From assembly GCF_003025615.1 (NCBI RefSeq), contig NZ_PYMJ01000001.1:186001-250000 (forward strand): a DNA stretch of 64,000 nt, read 5' to 3'. Each line of letters opens with the position of its first letter. Position 1 is the stretch's first letter. The notes beneath the pieces were generated by a model that saw only the letters and a list, made by a program, of their open reading frames with translations, ran no database searches and was not told where the DNA came from. Source of the stretch: Photobacterium frigidiphilum (lineage in GTDB: Bacteria > Pseudomonadota > Gammaproteobacteria > Enterobacterales > Vibrionaceae). Shown here one piece after another: positions 47,518 to 57,087 of this stretch. Made by a program: the position numbers and the translations under genes.

Positions 47518-47550
47518 AAGCCTTCTAGGGTATCCTTAGAAGGCTTTTTT
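47518..47550 (+). terminator. Terminator of argS
   Basis: AAGCCTTCTA and TAGAAGGCTT are perfect 10-base arms around GGGTATCCT, followed by T residues. Confidence 0.9.
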
Positions 47551-47685
47551 ATTATACATTCACGAGGTAAATCAATTAGACCATCAGAAACATACCTTTA
47601 AGAGTACCTCGGTATTGTTTTGAGCATTAATTTTTATCTTGATTGGCACAATATCAAGTTTTGCGTTTAGACATGGAATTAGGTT

Positions 47686-48705
47686 ATGAATACAGATAGC
47701 TTTGTGGAATCAACTGAAACGTTAAAAAAGACCGTTCCTCTAATGATGAAACACAAAGTTCCAATAACCCCGACTAACTACGCTCTTTGGTATACGTATA
47801 CAAAGCAACAAACCCCTGAACTCAACCTAGCGATTGATCACGGCATTGCTGAACTCGGGTTATGTACCCCTACATTGTGTGAATCGTTATATCAGAAACA
47901 CTTAGCCAATCAAACAGAACAAGATGTGCGACAAGTAAAACAGAGCCTAACGGCTATGGTACAAGAGCTCTCACACACAATGGCAGATGCGTTATCTGAT
48001 ACCGAAATATTCCAAGGTGTATTAACTAAGAGTTTTGATCAGCTCGAAACTGCAGAACAAAATGGCTTATCACTTGATGACACAATGAAGCTTGTTAGAG
48101 ATCTCATTCGAGAGTCTCGTCAAATTCAAGCCTCGACGGGTACATTTAAGGGGCAATTAAGCAGCGCAAAAGATGAAATAACCACATTACGCGAAGCTCT
48201 TGCTGAAAGCCAAAAAGAAGCCAATGAAGATGCGCTTACCGGTATTTTAAATCGCCGCGCTTTTGACCGAGATTTCCAACATTACATCGAAAGCAACACC
48301 CCGCTCAGTTTTATTCTGTTAGATATCGATAAATTTAAAGATTTCAATGATAAATTTGGCCACTTGATGGGCGATCAAGTACTGAAAACCATCGCACGTC
48401 GCTTAAAAGAAAACTGTCGCGATTATGCTCAAGCTTATCGTTTTGGTGGTGAGGAGTTTGCTATTATTCTTCCTCATAAAATGAAGGCATCAGCACGTCA
48501 ACAAGCTGAAACATTCAGACGGGCATTTGAACGAATTTCTGTGATTGATAAAAAAACAGGTCAGCGTGTTAACTCAATAACCGCATCTTTTGGCGTTGCA
48601 GAAAAGCAGCCAAACGAGTCAGGTGAATGTTTGATTAACCGCGCCGATACCTTTATGAATCAGGCTAAACAATTGGGCAGAAACCGCGTATTACCATTAA
48701 ATTAA
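47686..48705 (+). CDS. GGDEF diguanylate cyclase
   Basis: Makes c-di-GMP from two GTP. The N-terminal part is a helical sensory region (TPTNYALWYTYTKQQTPEL at about 29-47), followed by a coiled-coil-like linker (about 145-180) and a C-terminal GGDEF domain. The active site is GGEEF (about 253-257), a functional variant; LDIDKFKDFNDKFGHLMGD supplies metal and nucleotide contacts. There is no clear RxxD product-inhibition site at the usual distance. It stands alone after argS; no transmembrane segment, so the signal is probably internal. Confidence 0.93.
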   Translation: MNTDSFVESTETLKKTVPLMMKHKVPITPTNYALWYTYTKQQTPELNLAIDHGIAELGLCTPTLCESLYQKHLANQTEQDVRQVKQSLTAMVQELSHTMADALSDTEIFQGVLTKSFDQLETAEQNGLSLDDTMKLVRDLIRESRQIQASTGTFKGQLSSAKDEITTLREALAESQKEANEDALTGILNRRAFDRDFQHYIESNTPLSFILLDIDKFKDFNDKFGHLMGDQVLKTIARRLKENCRDYAQAYRFGGEEFAIILPHKMKASARQQAETFRRAFERISVIDKKTGQRVNSITASFGVAEKQPNESGECLINRADTFMNQAKQLGRNRVLPLN

Positions 48706-48706
48706 A

Positions 48707-48749
48707 AATAGCGTTGAATTAACAATAGCGTTGAACTAACAATAGCGTT
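48707..48749 (+). repeat. 17-base tandem repeat after the diguanylate cyclase gene
   Basis: Copies AATAGCGTTGAATTAAC and AATAGCGTTGAACTAAC, then a partial third AATAGCGTT, begin at the end of the gene. Confidence 0.8.
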
Positions 48750-48876
48750 CTCAAAAAATCACGTGTGAAAAAGGTCACCCTAATATTTGAAACAAAAGAA
48801 TGACCTTTTCCCTCACAAAGCAAACATAAAATAAATCACGTACGCTTAATATCAAGTGCTCTTAACGCTCGTCACT

Positions 48877-49482
48877 TTATTGCCCAAAACGCTGCCCGCC
48901 ACCATTTAACCAATGCATTTCTTCTGGGGTCGATAGCCGCCCATGAACAGCATTACGGTGCGGGAAGCGACCAAATAACTTAATGACATCGTGATGGCTG
49001 ATCGCGTACTGATAAAAGCCGTCAAAGATAACCGCGTTTTCTGGTAGCACTGTCTGCCGCAAGCGATCAAAGCGAAATACGCACTCTTCCTGATCTTCCT
49101 GTGTTTCAGAATGTTCCAACGGCAGATAGAAAAAAACCCGTTCAATTGGCGTTAATTCTTCATCTTGATTTTTTGCTAACCCCCGCTTACAAATAGCCAG
49201 AGCCAATGAATCATAACGAAACGCAGCACTTAATCCACGGTAAATATTTCGAGTAAACTGATCGAGTAAGATGATAAGTGCTAACGCACCTTTGGGGGTT
49301 TCTGCCCACTTGCCCAACTCACCTCGCCCTGCGCGGCTCATCAGGTCTCTATACTGCTCAGTGATTAATGTATCGGTCTCTATATCGCCTTTAAACCACA
49401 AGGCGTTCTTATCATTTTTAGGGACTTCTCCATCCAGATCACCAAACCAAAAGTCCAAAACTTGCTGATATTCATTAACCAT
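48877..49482 (-). CDS. DUF924 family protein
   Basis: Helical protein with the DUF924 (TPR-like) fold; blocks such as VLDFWFGDLDG, ALIILLDQFTRNIYRG and FYLPLEHSETQEDQE are typical. Function unknown. The frame is open to a GTG at 49494, but MVNEYQQ at 49482 is spaced properly after GGAG, giving 201 residues. It is divergent from the HIT gene. Confidence 0.88.
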   Translation of the reverse strand: MVNEYQQVLDFWFGDLDGEVPKNDKNALWFKGDIETDTLITEQYRDLMSRAGRGELGKWAETPKGALALIILLDQFTRNIYRGLSAAFRYDSLALAICKRGLAKNQDEELTPIERVFFYLPLEHSETQEDQEECVFRFDRLRQTVLPENAVIFDGFYQYAISHHDVIKLFGRFPHRNAVHGRLSTPEEMHWLNGGGQRFGQ

Positions 49483-49642
49483 TTTCATCTCCACTCAACA
49501 ACGCTTATACCTGAATAAATACACTTACAGTAGCAGAGTCTTTTTATTTAACAGATAATGTCAGAATACCGAAGTACCTATTTATAGAAATCTGCAATGT
49601 TTCAGCTTGTGAGCAACACTGTACTCTTAAGGAATATTTACA

Positions 49643-50071
49643 ATGAGTTTCATACTACATTCACGATTAGCGTCAGATACCACAATCTTAGGTGAATTAC
49701 CGCTTTGTCAGGTGCTACTGTCTAAAGAAGCATTAGGGCCATGGTTAATTCTAGTACCGCGCAAAGAAGACTTAACCGAAATTCATCACCTTCCTGAAGA
49801 TGAGCAATATCAGCTCATGCGTGAATCAAGCGCGGTTGCTTCGTTATTAGAAAATAGCTACCAAGCAGATAAAATTAATGTAGGGGCGTTAGGTAACCTC
49901 GTTCCTCAATTGCATGTTCATCACATCGCACGCTTTAAGGTTGATGTTGCATGGCCAGGGCCGGTTTGGGGCAATACTGATGGCACACAGCGTGCTGAAG
50001 AGCTACAACTCGCATTAGCAGAAGATCTTCGTGTAGATCTGAGCAATATCACAGGATTTGTTTCAGCATAA
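49643..50071 (+). CDS. HIT family hydrolase
   Basis: Nucleotide-binding phosphoric-anhydride hydrolase or transferase. The histidine triad QLHVHHIAR (His at about 94, 96, 97) is near the middle; the 142-residue length fits short HIT proteins. AGGAATA before the ATG is the Shine-Dalgarno. Physiological substrate unknown. It is followed by a terminator and the convergent feo operon. Confidence 0.9.
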   Translation: MSFILHSRLASDTTILGELPLCQVLLSKEALGPWLILVPRKEDLTEIHHLPEDEQYQLMRESSAVASLLENSYQADKINVGALGNLVPQLHVHHIARFKVDVAWPGPVWGNTDGTQRAEELQLALAEDLRVDLSNITGFVSA

Positions 50072-50111
50072 CGCTGTCATGATTAGCCGTTTTTCAAACG
50101 GCATGCATTAA

Positions 50112-50138
50112 AAAGGCAACCCGCAGGTTGCCTTTCAT
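50112..50138. terminator. Bidirectional terminator HIT gene / feoC
   Basis: AAAGGCAACC and GGTTGCCTTT are perfect 10-base arms around CGCA. Confidence 0.85.
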
Positions 50139-50162
50139 ACTCTATTTCTTATCAAGCAAAGA

Positions 50163-50405
50163 TTAACGCATAACAGTTATTGATAACTCGTTTGCATCTA
50201 AGCATCGGTACCAGACTTCTTTTGCTGATTGGCAACAACCATCACTATCGCAACCCACTAGCTCTTTACCAATAAGCCCTTTGCGGATCCAAACAGCTAG
50301 CATTGCTTCAACGCCATCGGCTGACATTCCAAAATGAGTCGCTAAGTTACTACGGCTCGAACGCCCATGCTGTTCAATATATTGCTTTAGCTGTTGAAGA
50401 ATCAT
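50163..50405 (-). CDS. feoC: Ferrous iron transport protein C
   Basis: Small winged-helix protein of 80 residues from the FeoC family (YIEQHGRSSRSNLATHFGMSADGVEAML). Cysteines in VGCDSDGCCQ suggest a metal or Fe-S site. It overlaps the end of feoB by four bases and completes the operon. Its role in stabilising FeoB or sensing iron is not settled. Confidence 0.9.
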   Translation of the reverse strand: MILQQLKQYIEQHGRSSRSNLATHFGMSADGVEAMLAVWIRKGLIGKELVGCDSDGCCQSAKEVWYRCLDANELSITVMR

Positions 50406-52675
50406 AATAATGCCAATTCTTTCTGTTGTTTTTGCCCTTGGTATTTAAACACAATAAACAATCCAACATTAATTAATACGAAGAAAGCTATCCATCCCAT
50501 ACTACTTACCGGATGGTCAGTAAAATGTGCTACTTGGTAGAAAATAGTCGCAAATGTATACGCTAACAGCATTGTCCAGCCTGCAATAAATACAGAGAAC
50601 TTCTGACCAAACTCACGAACATACGCACCCATCGCGGCTGCACAAGGCGTGTATAACAAGATGAATATTAAATAAGACATTGCCGCAGCAGAACTCACAA
50701 AGTGCGCTTGAATATTACCAAAGATAGACTGATCGACTTCTTGCTCTTCAGCCGCTGTACTTAAATCATCTAGCTCGCCGACGGTAATACCAAGAGGATC
50801 CGAATAGCTAAGATCTGCTAAGTTTGCAGGAATTGATGCTACCGCTTCTTGTAAACTGCCAAATAAATCATATTCTGCGTCTTCATCTGCCGAAGGAGCA
50901 TACAAGCTGTTTAGCGTACCAACTACAGCTTCTTTAGCAAAAATACCAGTGATGATGCCAACAGTCGCTGGCCAGTTATCTTCTTTTACACCAATAGGCG
51001 AAAGAACAGGTGTTACAATTTGTGCCGCTCTTGATAGTACTGAATTTTCACTATCCTCATTGCCGAATGTACCATCAGTACCCAATGAGTTGAAAAAGCT
51101 TAGGCAGGCAACAACAACAACAATCGTCTTACCCGCACCAAATACAAAACGCTTTAGCTTCTGCCACGTTTTAATACCCACATTACGCATAGTCGGAAAC
51201 TCGTAATCTGGCATCTCCATAATGAAACTATCGCTCTTACCTGGGTATAGCGTGTAACGAAGAACAACACCCGTCATTACAGCAGCGAAAATACCCAACA
51301 CATAAAGACCGAAGACTACGTTTTGACCATTATTAGGGAAAAAAGCAGCGGCAAATAAAGCATAGACAGGTAAACGTGCACCACATGACATGAATGGCGC
51401 CATTGCTGCTGCCAGTTTACGTTCACGCTCTTGCTCTAGAGTACGCGTCGCCATGATTGAAGGGACGTTACAACCAAAGCCTAATACCAATGGTACAAAC
51501 GCTTTACCTGGCAAACCGACTTTCTGCATTACCTTATCTAGCACAAAGGCAGCTCGCGCCATGTAGCCAGAGCTTTCAAGTACTGCAAGAAATAAGTACA
51601 AACATGCAATAACAGGAATGAAGGTCGCAACGGTTTGAACACCACCACCAACACCATCAGCAATAACCGTCACCAACCAGACTGGTAAATGATCGTCTAA
51701 TAAATAATGACCACCATCAACTAAGATCGCACCAACACTAATATCAAAGAAATCGATGAATGCACTACCAATGTTGATAGAGAACATAAACATCAAATAC
51801 ATTACAACGAAGAAAAATGGGATACCAAATGCGCGGTGTAACAATACAGCATCAATTTTGTCGCTAATGCTTCGGCTTAATTTACCTTCTTGACGACGCA
51901 CCTTTTGGCAAAGTTGGTGCAAATAGGTATAACGCACATCTGCTACTTGAATATCAGGGTCAACATTGACTAGCAATTTATTACGAGCATTACATGCTTG
52001 GCTCTTATCTGCTTCAGATAAGCCATTAATCACCAAAGTATCATTCTCTAATACACGAATCGCTTGAGAGCGCGCATTTAGTTGGCCATTAGAAAATAAC
52101 CCTTCAAGTTCAGTAATTGCAGATTCAAAATGCTGACCGTAATCTAAAACCATGTCGCCTACTGCGACACCTTGTGCAAGCATTTTATGTAGGTTCGTTT
52201 TGAAGGCTTCTACTTGTTTTAAATTATTTGCAGATAAACATAAAACAGGGCATCCAAGCATTTTTTCTAATGCTTTAACATCCAGAATTTGACGCTGACG
52301 TTGTAGCACATCCATTTTATTAAGCACGACCACCATTGGGCGCCCTAATTCACGTAATTGCAGTGTCATATACAAACTACGTTCAAGACAAGATGCATCA
52401 ACCACGTTAATAATGACATCGGCAGGTGTTGTTAAAATAGCGCGGGAAGCAATGGCCTCATCTAAACTATTTGCATCATTTGCACTATCTAAGTTATAGA
52501 TACCGGGCAAGTCTGTTAGCGCAAAATTATCACCAGCGCATTGGTAATTACCTGTTTTCTTTTCAACCGTTACACCAGCCCAGTTACCGACTTGCTGCTT
52601 TGCACCAGTAAGACCATTAAATAAAGTTGTTTTACCACTGTTTGGATTACCAACAGTTAAAATATTGTACTTCAT
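50402..52675 (-). CDS. feoB: Ferrous iron transporter FeoB
   Basis: Inner-membrane Fe2+ transporter. The N-terminal G domain carries GNPNSGKTT (8-16), DLPGIY (switch II), NKMD and SANN; a helical linker is followed by the membrane domain with two Gate motifs, CNVPSIMATR and CGARLPVYALFAAAF. 757 residues is normal. Overlaps feoA by one base and feoC by four, so the order is feoA-feoB-feoC. Confidence 0.97.
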   Translation of the reverse strand: MKYNILTVGNPNSGKTTLFNGLTGAKQQVGNWAGVTVEKKTGNYQCAGDNFALTDLPGIYNLDSANDANSLDEAIASRAILTTPADVIINVVDASCLERSLYMTLQLRELGRPMVVVLNKMDVLQRQRQILDVKALEKMLGCPVLCLSANNLKQVEAFKTNLHKMLAQGVAVGDMVLDYGQHFESAITELEGLFSNGQLNARSQAIRVLENDTLVINGLSEADKSQACNARNKLLVNVDPDIQVADVRYTYLHQLCQKVRRQEGKLSRSISDKIDAVLLHRAFGIPFFFVVMYLMFMFSINIGSAFIDFFDISVGAILVDGGHYLLDDHLPVWLVTVIADGVGGGVQTVATFIPVIACLYLFLAVLESSGYMARAAFVLDKVMQKVGLPGKAFVPLVLGFGCNVPSIMATRTLEQERERKLAAAMAPFMSCGARLPVYALFAAAFFPNNGQNVVFGLYVLGIFAAVMTGVVLRYTLYPGKSDSFIMEMPDYEFPTMRNVGIKTWQKLKRFVFGAGKTIVVVVACLSFFNSLGTDGTFGNEDSENSVLSRAAQIVTPVLSPIGVKEDNWPATVGIITGIFAKEAVVGTLNSLYAPSADEDAEYDLFGSLQEAVASIPANLADLSYSDPLGITVGELDDLSTAAEEQEVDQSIFGNIQAHFVSSAAAMSYLIFILLYTPCAAAMGAYVREFGQKFSVFIAGWTMLLAYTFATIFYQVAHFTDHPVSSMGWIAFFVLINVGLFIVFKYQGQKQQKELALL

Positions 52676-52902
52676 TAATGTGCCTCTACTTCAATATCTG
52701 CAGCAATTTGCTTACGTAAGGCAATATTAACACCACGAACTCGAACCTGAAGAGGATCTCCCAGAGGGGCAAAACGCACAACCGTAATTTCAGTGTTAGG
52801 CAAAAGTCCCATTACCATCAACTTTTTACGGGTTGCAGTAGGGAGATCAGATAAATGGGTGACAATGCCGCTTTCACCACAAGACAACTCAGACAGTTTC
52901 AC
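52675..52902 (-). CDS. feoA: Ferrous iron transport protein A
   Basis: 75-residue SH3-like protein that helps FeoB function, with GLLPNTEITVVRFAPLGDPLQVRV typical of the family. Start is GTG; a weak AAGGT lies about 12 bases upstream and no better start is visible. First gene of feoABC, downstream of a Fur-like box. Confidence 0.93.
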   Translation of the reverse strand: MKLSELSCGESGIVTHLSDLPTATRKKLMVMGLLPNTEITVVRFAPLGDPLQVRVRGVNIALRKQIAADIEVEAH

Positions 52903-52918
52903 AGTAAATGACTACCTT

Positions 52919-52937
52919 AATAAGAATTATTAGTATT
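52919..52937. promoter_or_regulatory. Fur-like box at the feo operon
   Basis: The 19 bases AATACTAATAATTCTTATT (minus strand) match the Fur consensus at 13 of 19 positions. It lies 17-35 bases upstream of the feoA GTG. Confidence 0.6.
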
Positions 52938-53029
52938 TCCACTTAAGATCTTACACATTCAGATGCATTACATCTTGTTTAAAATCAACCTTTATAGCTC
53001 CATTGGTGAATTCATTGATTGTAAAAATG

Positions 53030-53054
53030 AAAAAGCGCACTAGGTGCGCTTTTT
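53030..53054 (-). terminator. Terminator of the mepM-znuA unit
   Basis: AAAAAGCGCAC and GTGCGCTTTTT are perfect 11-base arms with loop TAG. Confidence 0.92.
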
Positions 53055-53084
53055 TCAAGTCAGTGTAACTCTAGTAACATGACC

Positions 53085-54434
53085 TTAACCAGGCATCACA
53101 CTCAATAGCCTTTGCTTCTCTTCACTCGCTTCTTTCTTAAATACTGAGCGTGCTTTTCCTGCTATAGGCGCAGCTTGAGGTAAAGGTACTTTCATTGCAT
53201 TTACCGGGCGATTATTTTTAATCAATTCAAAATGAAGGTGTGGACCCGTTGAGCGTCCAGTATTGCCACTTAAAGCAATGCGTTCACCCATTTTTATTCT
53301 ATCGCCAACTTTGACTAAGCGCTTACTCAAATGCAGATAGCGCGTCATATAATCACGCCCGTGCTTAACGACAATGTAATTACCAGCTAATCGGTGATAT
53401 CTCGATTTCACCACAACACCGTCTCCTGCCGATAGTATTGGCGTACCAATAGGTACAGCAAAGTCGGTGCCATTGTGTGGCGAGATCCGCCCTGTTACAG
53501 GGTGCTTACGATTAGGGTTAAACGACGAACTGATACGATAACGTTTTGCCGTTGGGTAACGTCTAAGAGCGCGATTTAAACTTTGGCCATTCACATCATA
53601 AAACTGACCGTCGGAGTGACGCATTATGAAAACTTCTCGATTACCACTTAAGTAAAAGAGAGCCTTAACATCCCCTCGCCCCACCGATTTACCATCAATG
53701 AATTCACGATCAACAGAGACAGCAAAACGATCACCTTTTCGCGCTACACGCCCAAAATCAAATTTCCATTGCAATGCTTTTACGACAGTTTGGATTTGTG
53801 ACGGGGACAAACCAGCAGCTTGTGCTGAATTATAAAAGCTTCCTGAAACTCGTCCCGTTAAGAAGACGGATTGGATTACACCCGTTTTTTCAACGGCTTT
53901 ATAGGTATAACCTTTAGGGCCTAACACAAAAGTATCGGTCGTTTTTTTATTACGCTGAATAGAAAGCTCTTTCACTTTCCCCTCTTTATTCAACGACCAT
54001 TCAATGCTTTGCCCTACATGTAGGTTTTGAATTGTTTTATTCGCATCAATTAAACGATACATGTCGCTTATTGGTATCGCATATTGCGAGAATATAGAAC
54101 CTAAGGTGTCGCCTGATGTAACTGTATGGGAATGTGCAACATCTGTTACCGCATCAAGCTTCTGCTCTAATTCATCTTTAGGCGCTAAAAACTCAGGATC
54201 GGCTTGATCAATAACGGCACCCAAAGGCTCGCTATTATTTTCTGACAAAATTTCAATGTCATCATGAGCGAGTTGAATTTCAACTCGCTGAGTAGATTGA
54301 AACGTAGAAGTAGTATGTTTACCAGGTTGCCAAAGAAGGGCAAGAGCCACCAACAATGACGTGGAGGCCAACGCAATCTGATGCTGCCTAGGTAGCTGTC
54401 TAGCTGAAGAAGTTGCAACCTTGTAAAATTTCAT
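53085..54434 (-). CDS. mepM: LysM/M23 peptidoglycan DD-endopeptidase (MepM-like)
   Basis: Periplasmic murein endopeptidase that opens DD cross-links so new strands can be inserted. An N-terminal membrane anchor (about 20-40), a LysM-type segment (TVTSGDTLGSIFSQY, about 101-145) and a C-terminal M23 domain with HNGTDFAV and GPHLHFELI (zinc His residues) are present. 449 residues. As in E. coli, it sits directly after znuA on the same strand (gap two bases). Confidence 0.94.
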   Translation of the reverse strand: MKFYKVATSSARQLPRQHQIALASTSLLVALALLWQPGKHTTSTFQSTQRVEIQLAHDDIEILSENNSEPLGAVIDQADPEFLAPKDELEQKLDAVTDVAHSHTVTSGDTLGSIFSQYAIPISDMYRLIDANKTIQNLHVGQSIEWSLNKEGKVKELSIQRNKKTTDTFVLGPKGYTYKAVEKTGVIQSVFLTGRVSGSFYNSAQAAGLSPSQIQTVVKALQWKFDFGRVARKGDRFAVSVDREFIDGKSVGRGDVKALFYLSGNREVFIMRHSDGQFYDVNGQSLNRALRRYPTAKRYRISSSFNPNRKHPVTGRISPHNGTDFAVPIGTPILSAGDGVVVKSRYHRLAGNYIVVKHGRDYMTRYLHLSKRLVKVGDRIKMGERIALSGNTGRSTGPHLHFELIKNNRPVNAMKVPLPQAAPIAGKARSVFKKEASEEKQRLLSVMPG

Positions 54435-54436
54435 TT

Positions 54437-55330
54437 TTATTTAAGACACTTGCTAAAACTTTCCCCCAACTCCTCTAGGAATTGGACATAACCTCCCTTG
54501 CCCTCAGCAATATTTGTTGCCATAGGGTCAAGAGTACCTATTTTCACTTCAGTGCCATTAATTACACTGTTAATAACAGAAGGAGAAAACTGAGGCTCAC
54601 TAAACACGCAAGAAGCTTGTTGATCTTGTAATGTTCGACGAATTGAGATTAACGTCTTCGCACCTGGTCTACGATCTGGCTCTACCGTAAAATGACCAAG
54701 ATTGTTTAATCCAAATTGTTCTTCAAAATAACCATAACCGTCATGAAAAACAAAGTAGCCATGGTTAGCTACCGGCTTCAACTTATTTTCTAGCGCTAGA
54801 ATTGCCTCTTCCACCTCTGCAGTGAACTGGGAAAGGTTAGCTTCATATTCATTTTTATGCAATGGATCATGCTTAACAAGCGCGCTAGTGATCACATTTG
54901 CAGCTTGAATTGCTTGCTTTGGCCCTAACCATAGATGTGGATCTATACCATCATGGCTATGTTTATGGTCACCATGATCGATAACCTCATCATGATCATA
55001 ATGGCGAAAATCGACTGAATGCGAGAGTGTAATTGCTAAACTGTTCTCTTTATCTGTTAACAATTTGGTGAGGAAACGTTCCAATTCCGGCCCCACCCAT
55101 ATCACCAAATCAGCATCTTGAATTTTTTTAACATCTGACGGGCGTAATGCATAATCATGTGGAGAAGTACCTGGAGGCAAAATACTCTCACTGGTTGTTA
55201 CACCTTCTACCAATTCTTGCACAATCAAATTTAATGGCTTCACCGTGGTCACAACCGTAAAGTCTTTTGCTGATACTGTTGTTGAAAAAGCTAACGCAAT
55301 GGCACTACACCACAAGGTAAAGCGACGCAT
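54437..55330 (-). CDS. znuA: High-affinity zinc ABC transporter, periplasmic binding protein ZnuA
   Basis: Captures Zn2+ in the periplasm and delivers it to ZnuB. Signal peptide: MRRFTLWCSAIALAFSTTVSA. Zinc ligands: His in GTSPHDYALRP, a His/Asp-rich flexible loop (HYDHDEVIDHGDHKHSHDG, about 116-134), GYFVFHDGYGYF. The frame runs upstream to 55417, but the ATG at 55330 has AGGA properly spaced and the right signal peptide (297 aa). Divergent from znuCB, with a shared Zur operator. Confidence 0.95.
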   Translation of the reverse strand: MRRFTLWCSAIALAFSTTVSAKDFTVVTTVKPLNLIVQELVEGVTTSESILPPGTSPHDYALRPSDVKKIQDADLVIWVGPELERFLTKLLTDKENSLAITLSHSVDFRHYDHDEVIDHGDHKHSHDGIDPHLWLGPKQAIQAANVITSALVKHDPLHKNEYEANLSQFTAEVEEAILALENKLKPVANHGYFVFHDGYGYFEEQFGLNNLGHFTVEPDRRPGAKTLISIRRTLQDQQASCVFSEPQFSPSVINSVINGTEVKIGTLDPMATNIAEGKGGYVQFLEELGESFSKCLK

Positions 55331-55370
55331 AAGAATTCCTATAAAAATTAAAGATGACGAGCAATATGGT

Positions 55371-55391
55371 GTGATGTTATAATATAACACC
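55371..55391. promoter_or_regulatory. Zur operator between znuA and znuCB
   Basis: The palindrome TGTTATAATATAACA (55375-55389) with flanking GTGA and CC is almost identical to the enterobacterial Zur site in the same divergent gap. Zinc-bound Zur would repress both znuA and znuCB. Confidence 0.88.
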
Positions 55392-55425
55392 TTACTTTTG
55401 CAAATCTCTATAAGCATTCTTTTTT

Positions 55426-56199
55426 ATGACAACGTTAGTTGAATTACAATCGGTGACTGTCACTTTTGGTGACCGACATGTACTTGACCAAGTATCAATG
55501 AAACTTGAACGAGGGCAGATCACCACATTAATTGGTCCTAATGGTGCAGGTAAATCGACTTTGGTTAAAGTCATTACAGGACTACGTAAACCTTCTGCAG
55601 GACACGTTGTTCGTCAAAAAGGAATTAGGATTGGTTACGTACCGCAGAAGTTACAACTCAACTCAACCTTGCCATTAACGGTCGACCGCTTCATGCGTCT
55701 AGCTGGTCGCTATAACGAAAATGCAAGGAAGGAAGCATTAACCTTAGTCGGTGGCACTCACTTACACCATAGTGATATGCATTCGTTATCGGGTGGTGAA
55801 ATGCAGCGGGTTTTATTAGCGCGTGCATTATTACAAAAACCCGACGTATTAGTGCTAGATGAGCCGGTTCAAGGTGTAGATGTAAATGGTCAACTTGAAC
55901 TCTACAATCTAATTCAAAGCCTTCGCGATATATTAAATTGTTCGATCTTAATGGTATCGCACGACCTACATTTAGTGATGGCAAAAACAGATAACGTTAT
56001 TTGTTTACACCATCATATTTGTTGCTCAGGTGAACCCGATACAATTACTAATCACCCTTCATATGTTGCGCTATTTGGTCAACAGCAGAGTGAGCAACTC
56101 GCATTATATCATCATCATCATAATCATGAGCACGATTTAGCTGGTAGCCCTGTCGGCCCATGCCAACATAATAAACAACACGGACACGATAATGCTTGA
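55426..56199 (+). CDS. znuC: Zinc ABC transporter ATPase ZnuC
   Basis: Energises zinc import. Walker A GPNGAGKST (about 37-45), signature LSGGEMQR, Walker B VLVLDEP. The C-terminal end is His-rich (HHHHNHEHDLAG, then CQHNKQHGHDN), as expected for a zinc-handling ATPase. 257 residues. Overlaps znuB by eight bases. The Shine-Dalgarno is weak. Confidence 0.95.
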   Translation: MTTLVELQSVTVTFGDRHVLDQVSMKLERGQITTLIGPNGAGKSTLVKVITGLRKPSAGHVVRQKGIRIGYVPQKLQLNSTLPLTVDRFMRLAGRYNENARKEALTLVGGTHLHHSDMHSLSGGEMQRVLLARALLQKPDVLVLDEPVQGVDVNGQLELYNLIQSLRDILNCSILMVSHDLHLVMAKTDNVICLHHHICCSGEPDTITNHPSYVALFGQQQSEQLALYHHHHNHEHDLAGSPVGPCQHNKQHGHDNA

Positions 56200-56977
56200 G
56201 TTTCTTCTTCCTGCGCTTGCAGCTGGTATTGGTATCGCAATTCTTGCGGGGCCACTAGGTTCTTTCGTTGTATGGCGAAAAATGGCTTACTTTGGTGATA
56301 CATTATCTCACGCATCATTACTGGGGATAGCCCTCGGTTTTCTATTTGATATAAACCTAAACTTAGCGCTAATTATTTGTTGTATGGTGCTAGCCGTAAT
56401 TTTAGTGAGCTTGCAAAAACAAAAGTATGTCGCAACAGATACTTTACTCGGTATTTTGGCACACAGTGCATTGTCGTTAGGCTTAGTGGCAGTGAGTTTT
56501 CTTGATCATGTTCGTATCGATTTAATGTCTTATCTTTTCGGTGATCTACTGGCCGTTACAACCGCTGATTTGATGTGGATATACGGCGGGGGGATTTTAG
56601 TACTTGGTGCGCTGATCGCACTTTGGCGTCCGCTACTATCAATGACCATCAATGAAGACATGGCACAAGTTGAAGGCGTTAATGTAGACTTAATGCGACT
56701 GGCACTGATGTTAATGGTGGGCATGGTTATCGCCGTGGCAATGAAGTTTGTTGGCGCATTAATTATTACATCGTTACTCATTATTCCAGCAGCAACCGCC
56801 CGTAGATTCTCTCATAGCCCAGAAATGATGGCGTGTATGGCCTCTGTTATTGGCATTATTGCGGTATTCATAGGTCTTGCAATGTCATGGCATTATGACA
56901 CACCTGCAGGCCCTTCTGTTGTTGTCGCAGCAGCTGCGATGTTCATGCTAAGCCAGTTAAAAATAGCAGAAAGATAG
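56192..56977 (+). CDS. znuB: Zinc ABC transporter permease ZnuB
   Basis: Inner-membrane permease with about eight helices (261 residues). AYFGDTLSHASLLGIALG (about 31-48) and GALIITSLLIIPAATARRFS are conserved ABC-3 blocks. It works with ZnuA and ZnuC and overlaps the end of znuC. A terminator follows. Confidence 0.96.
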   Translation: MLEFLLPALAAGIGIAILAGPLGSFVVWRKMAYFGDTLSHASLLGIALGFLFDINLNLALIICCMVLAVILVSLQKQKYVATDTLLGILAHSALSLGLVAVSFLDHVRIDLMSYLFGDLLAVTTADLMWIYGGGILVLGALIALWRPLLSMTINEDMAQVEGVNVDLMRLALMLMVGMVIAVAMKFVGALIITSLLIIPAATARRFSHSPEMMACMASVIGIIAVFIGLAMSWHYDTPAGPSVVVAAAAMFMLSQLKIAER

Positions 56978-57013
56978 CGCCTAGCATTGCTAGTACATTA
57001 CGGTAAACAGAGT

Positions 57014-57043
57014 AAAGCCAGTATGATATTGCTGGCTTTTCTT
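57014..57043 (+). terminator. Terminator of znuCB
   Basis: AAAGCCAG and CTGGCTTT arms around a 10-base loop, followed by TCTTT. Confidence 0.8.
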
Positions 57044-57087
57044 TATCAAAGACAAACACGATTGATTAAAGGCATGTAATTAAATAC

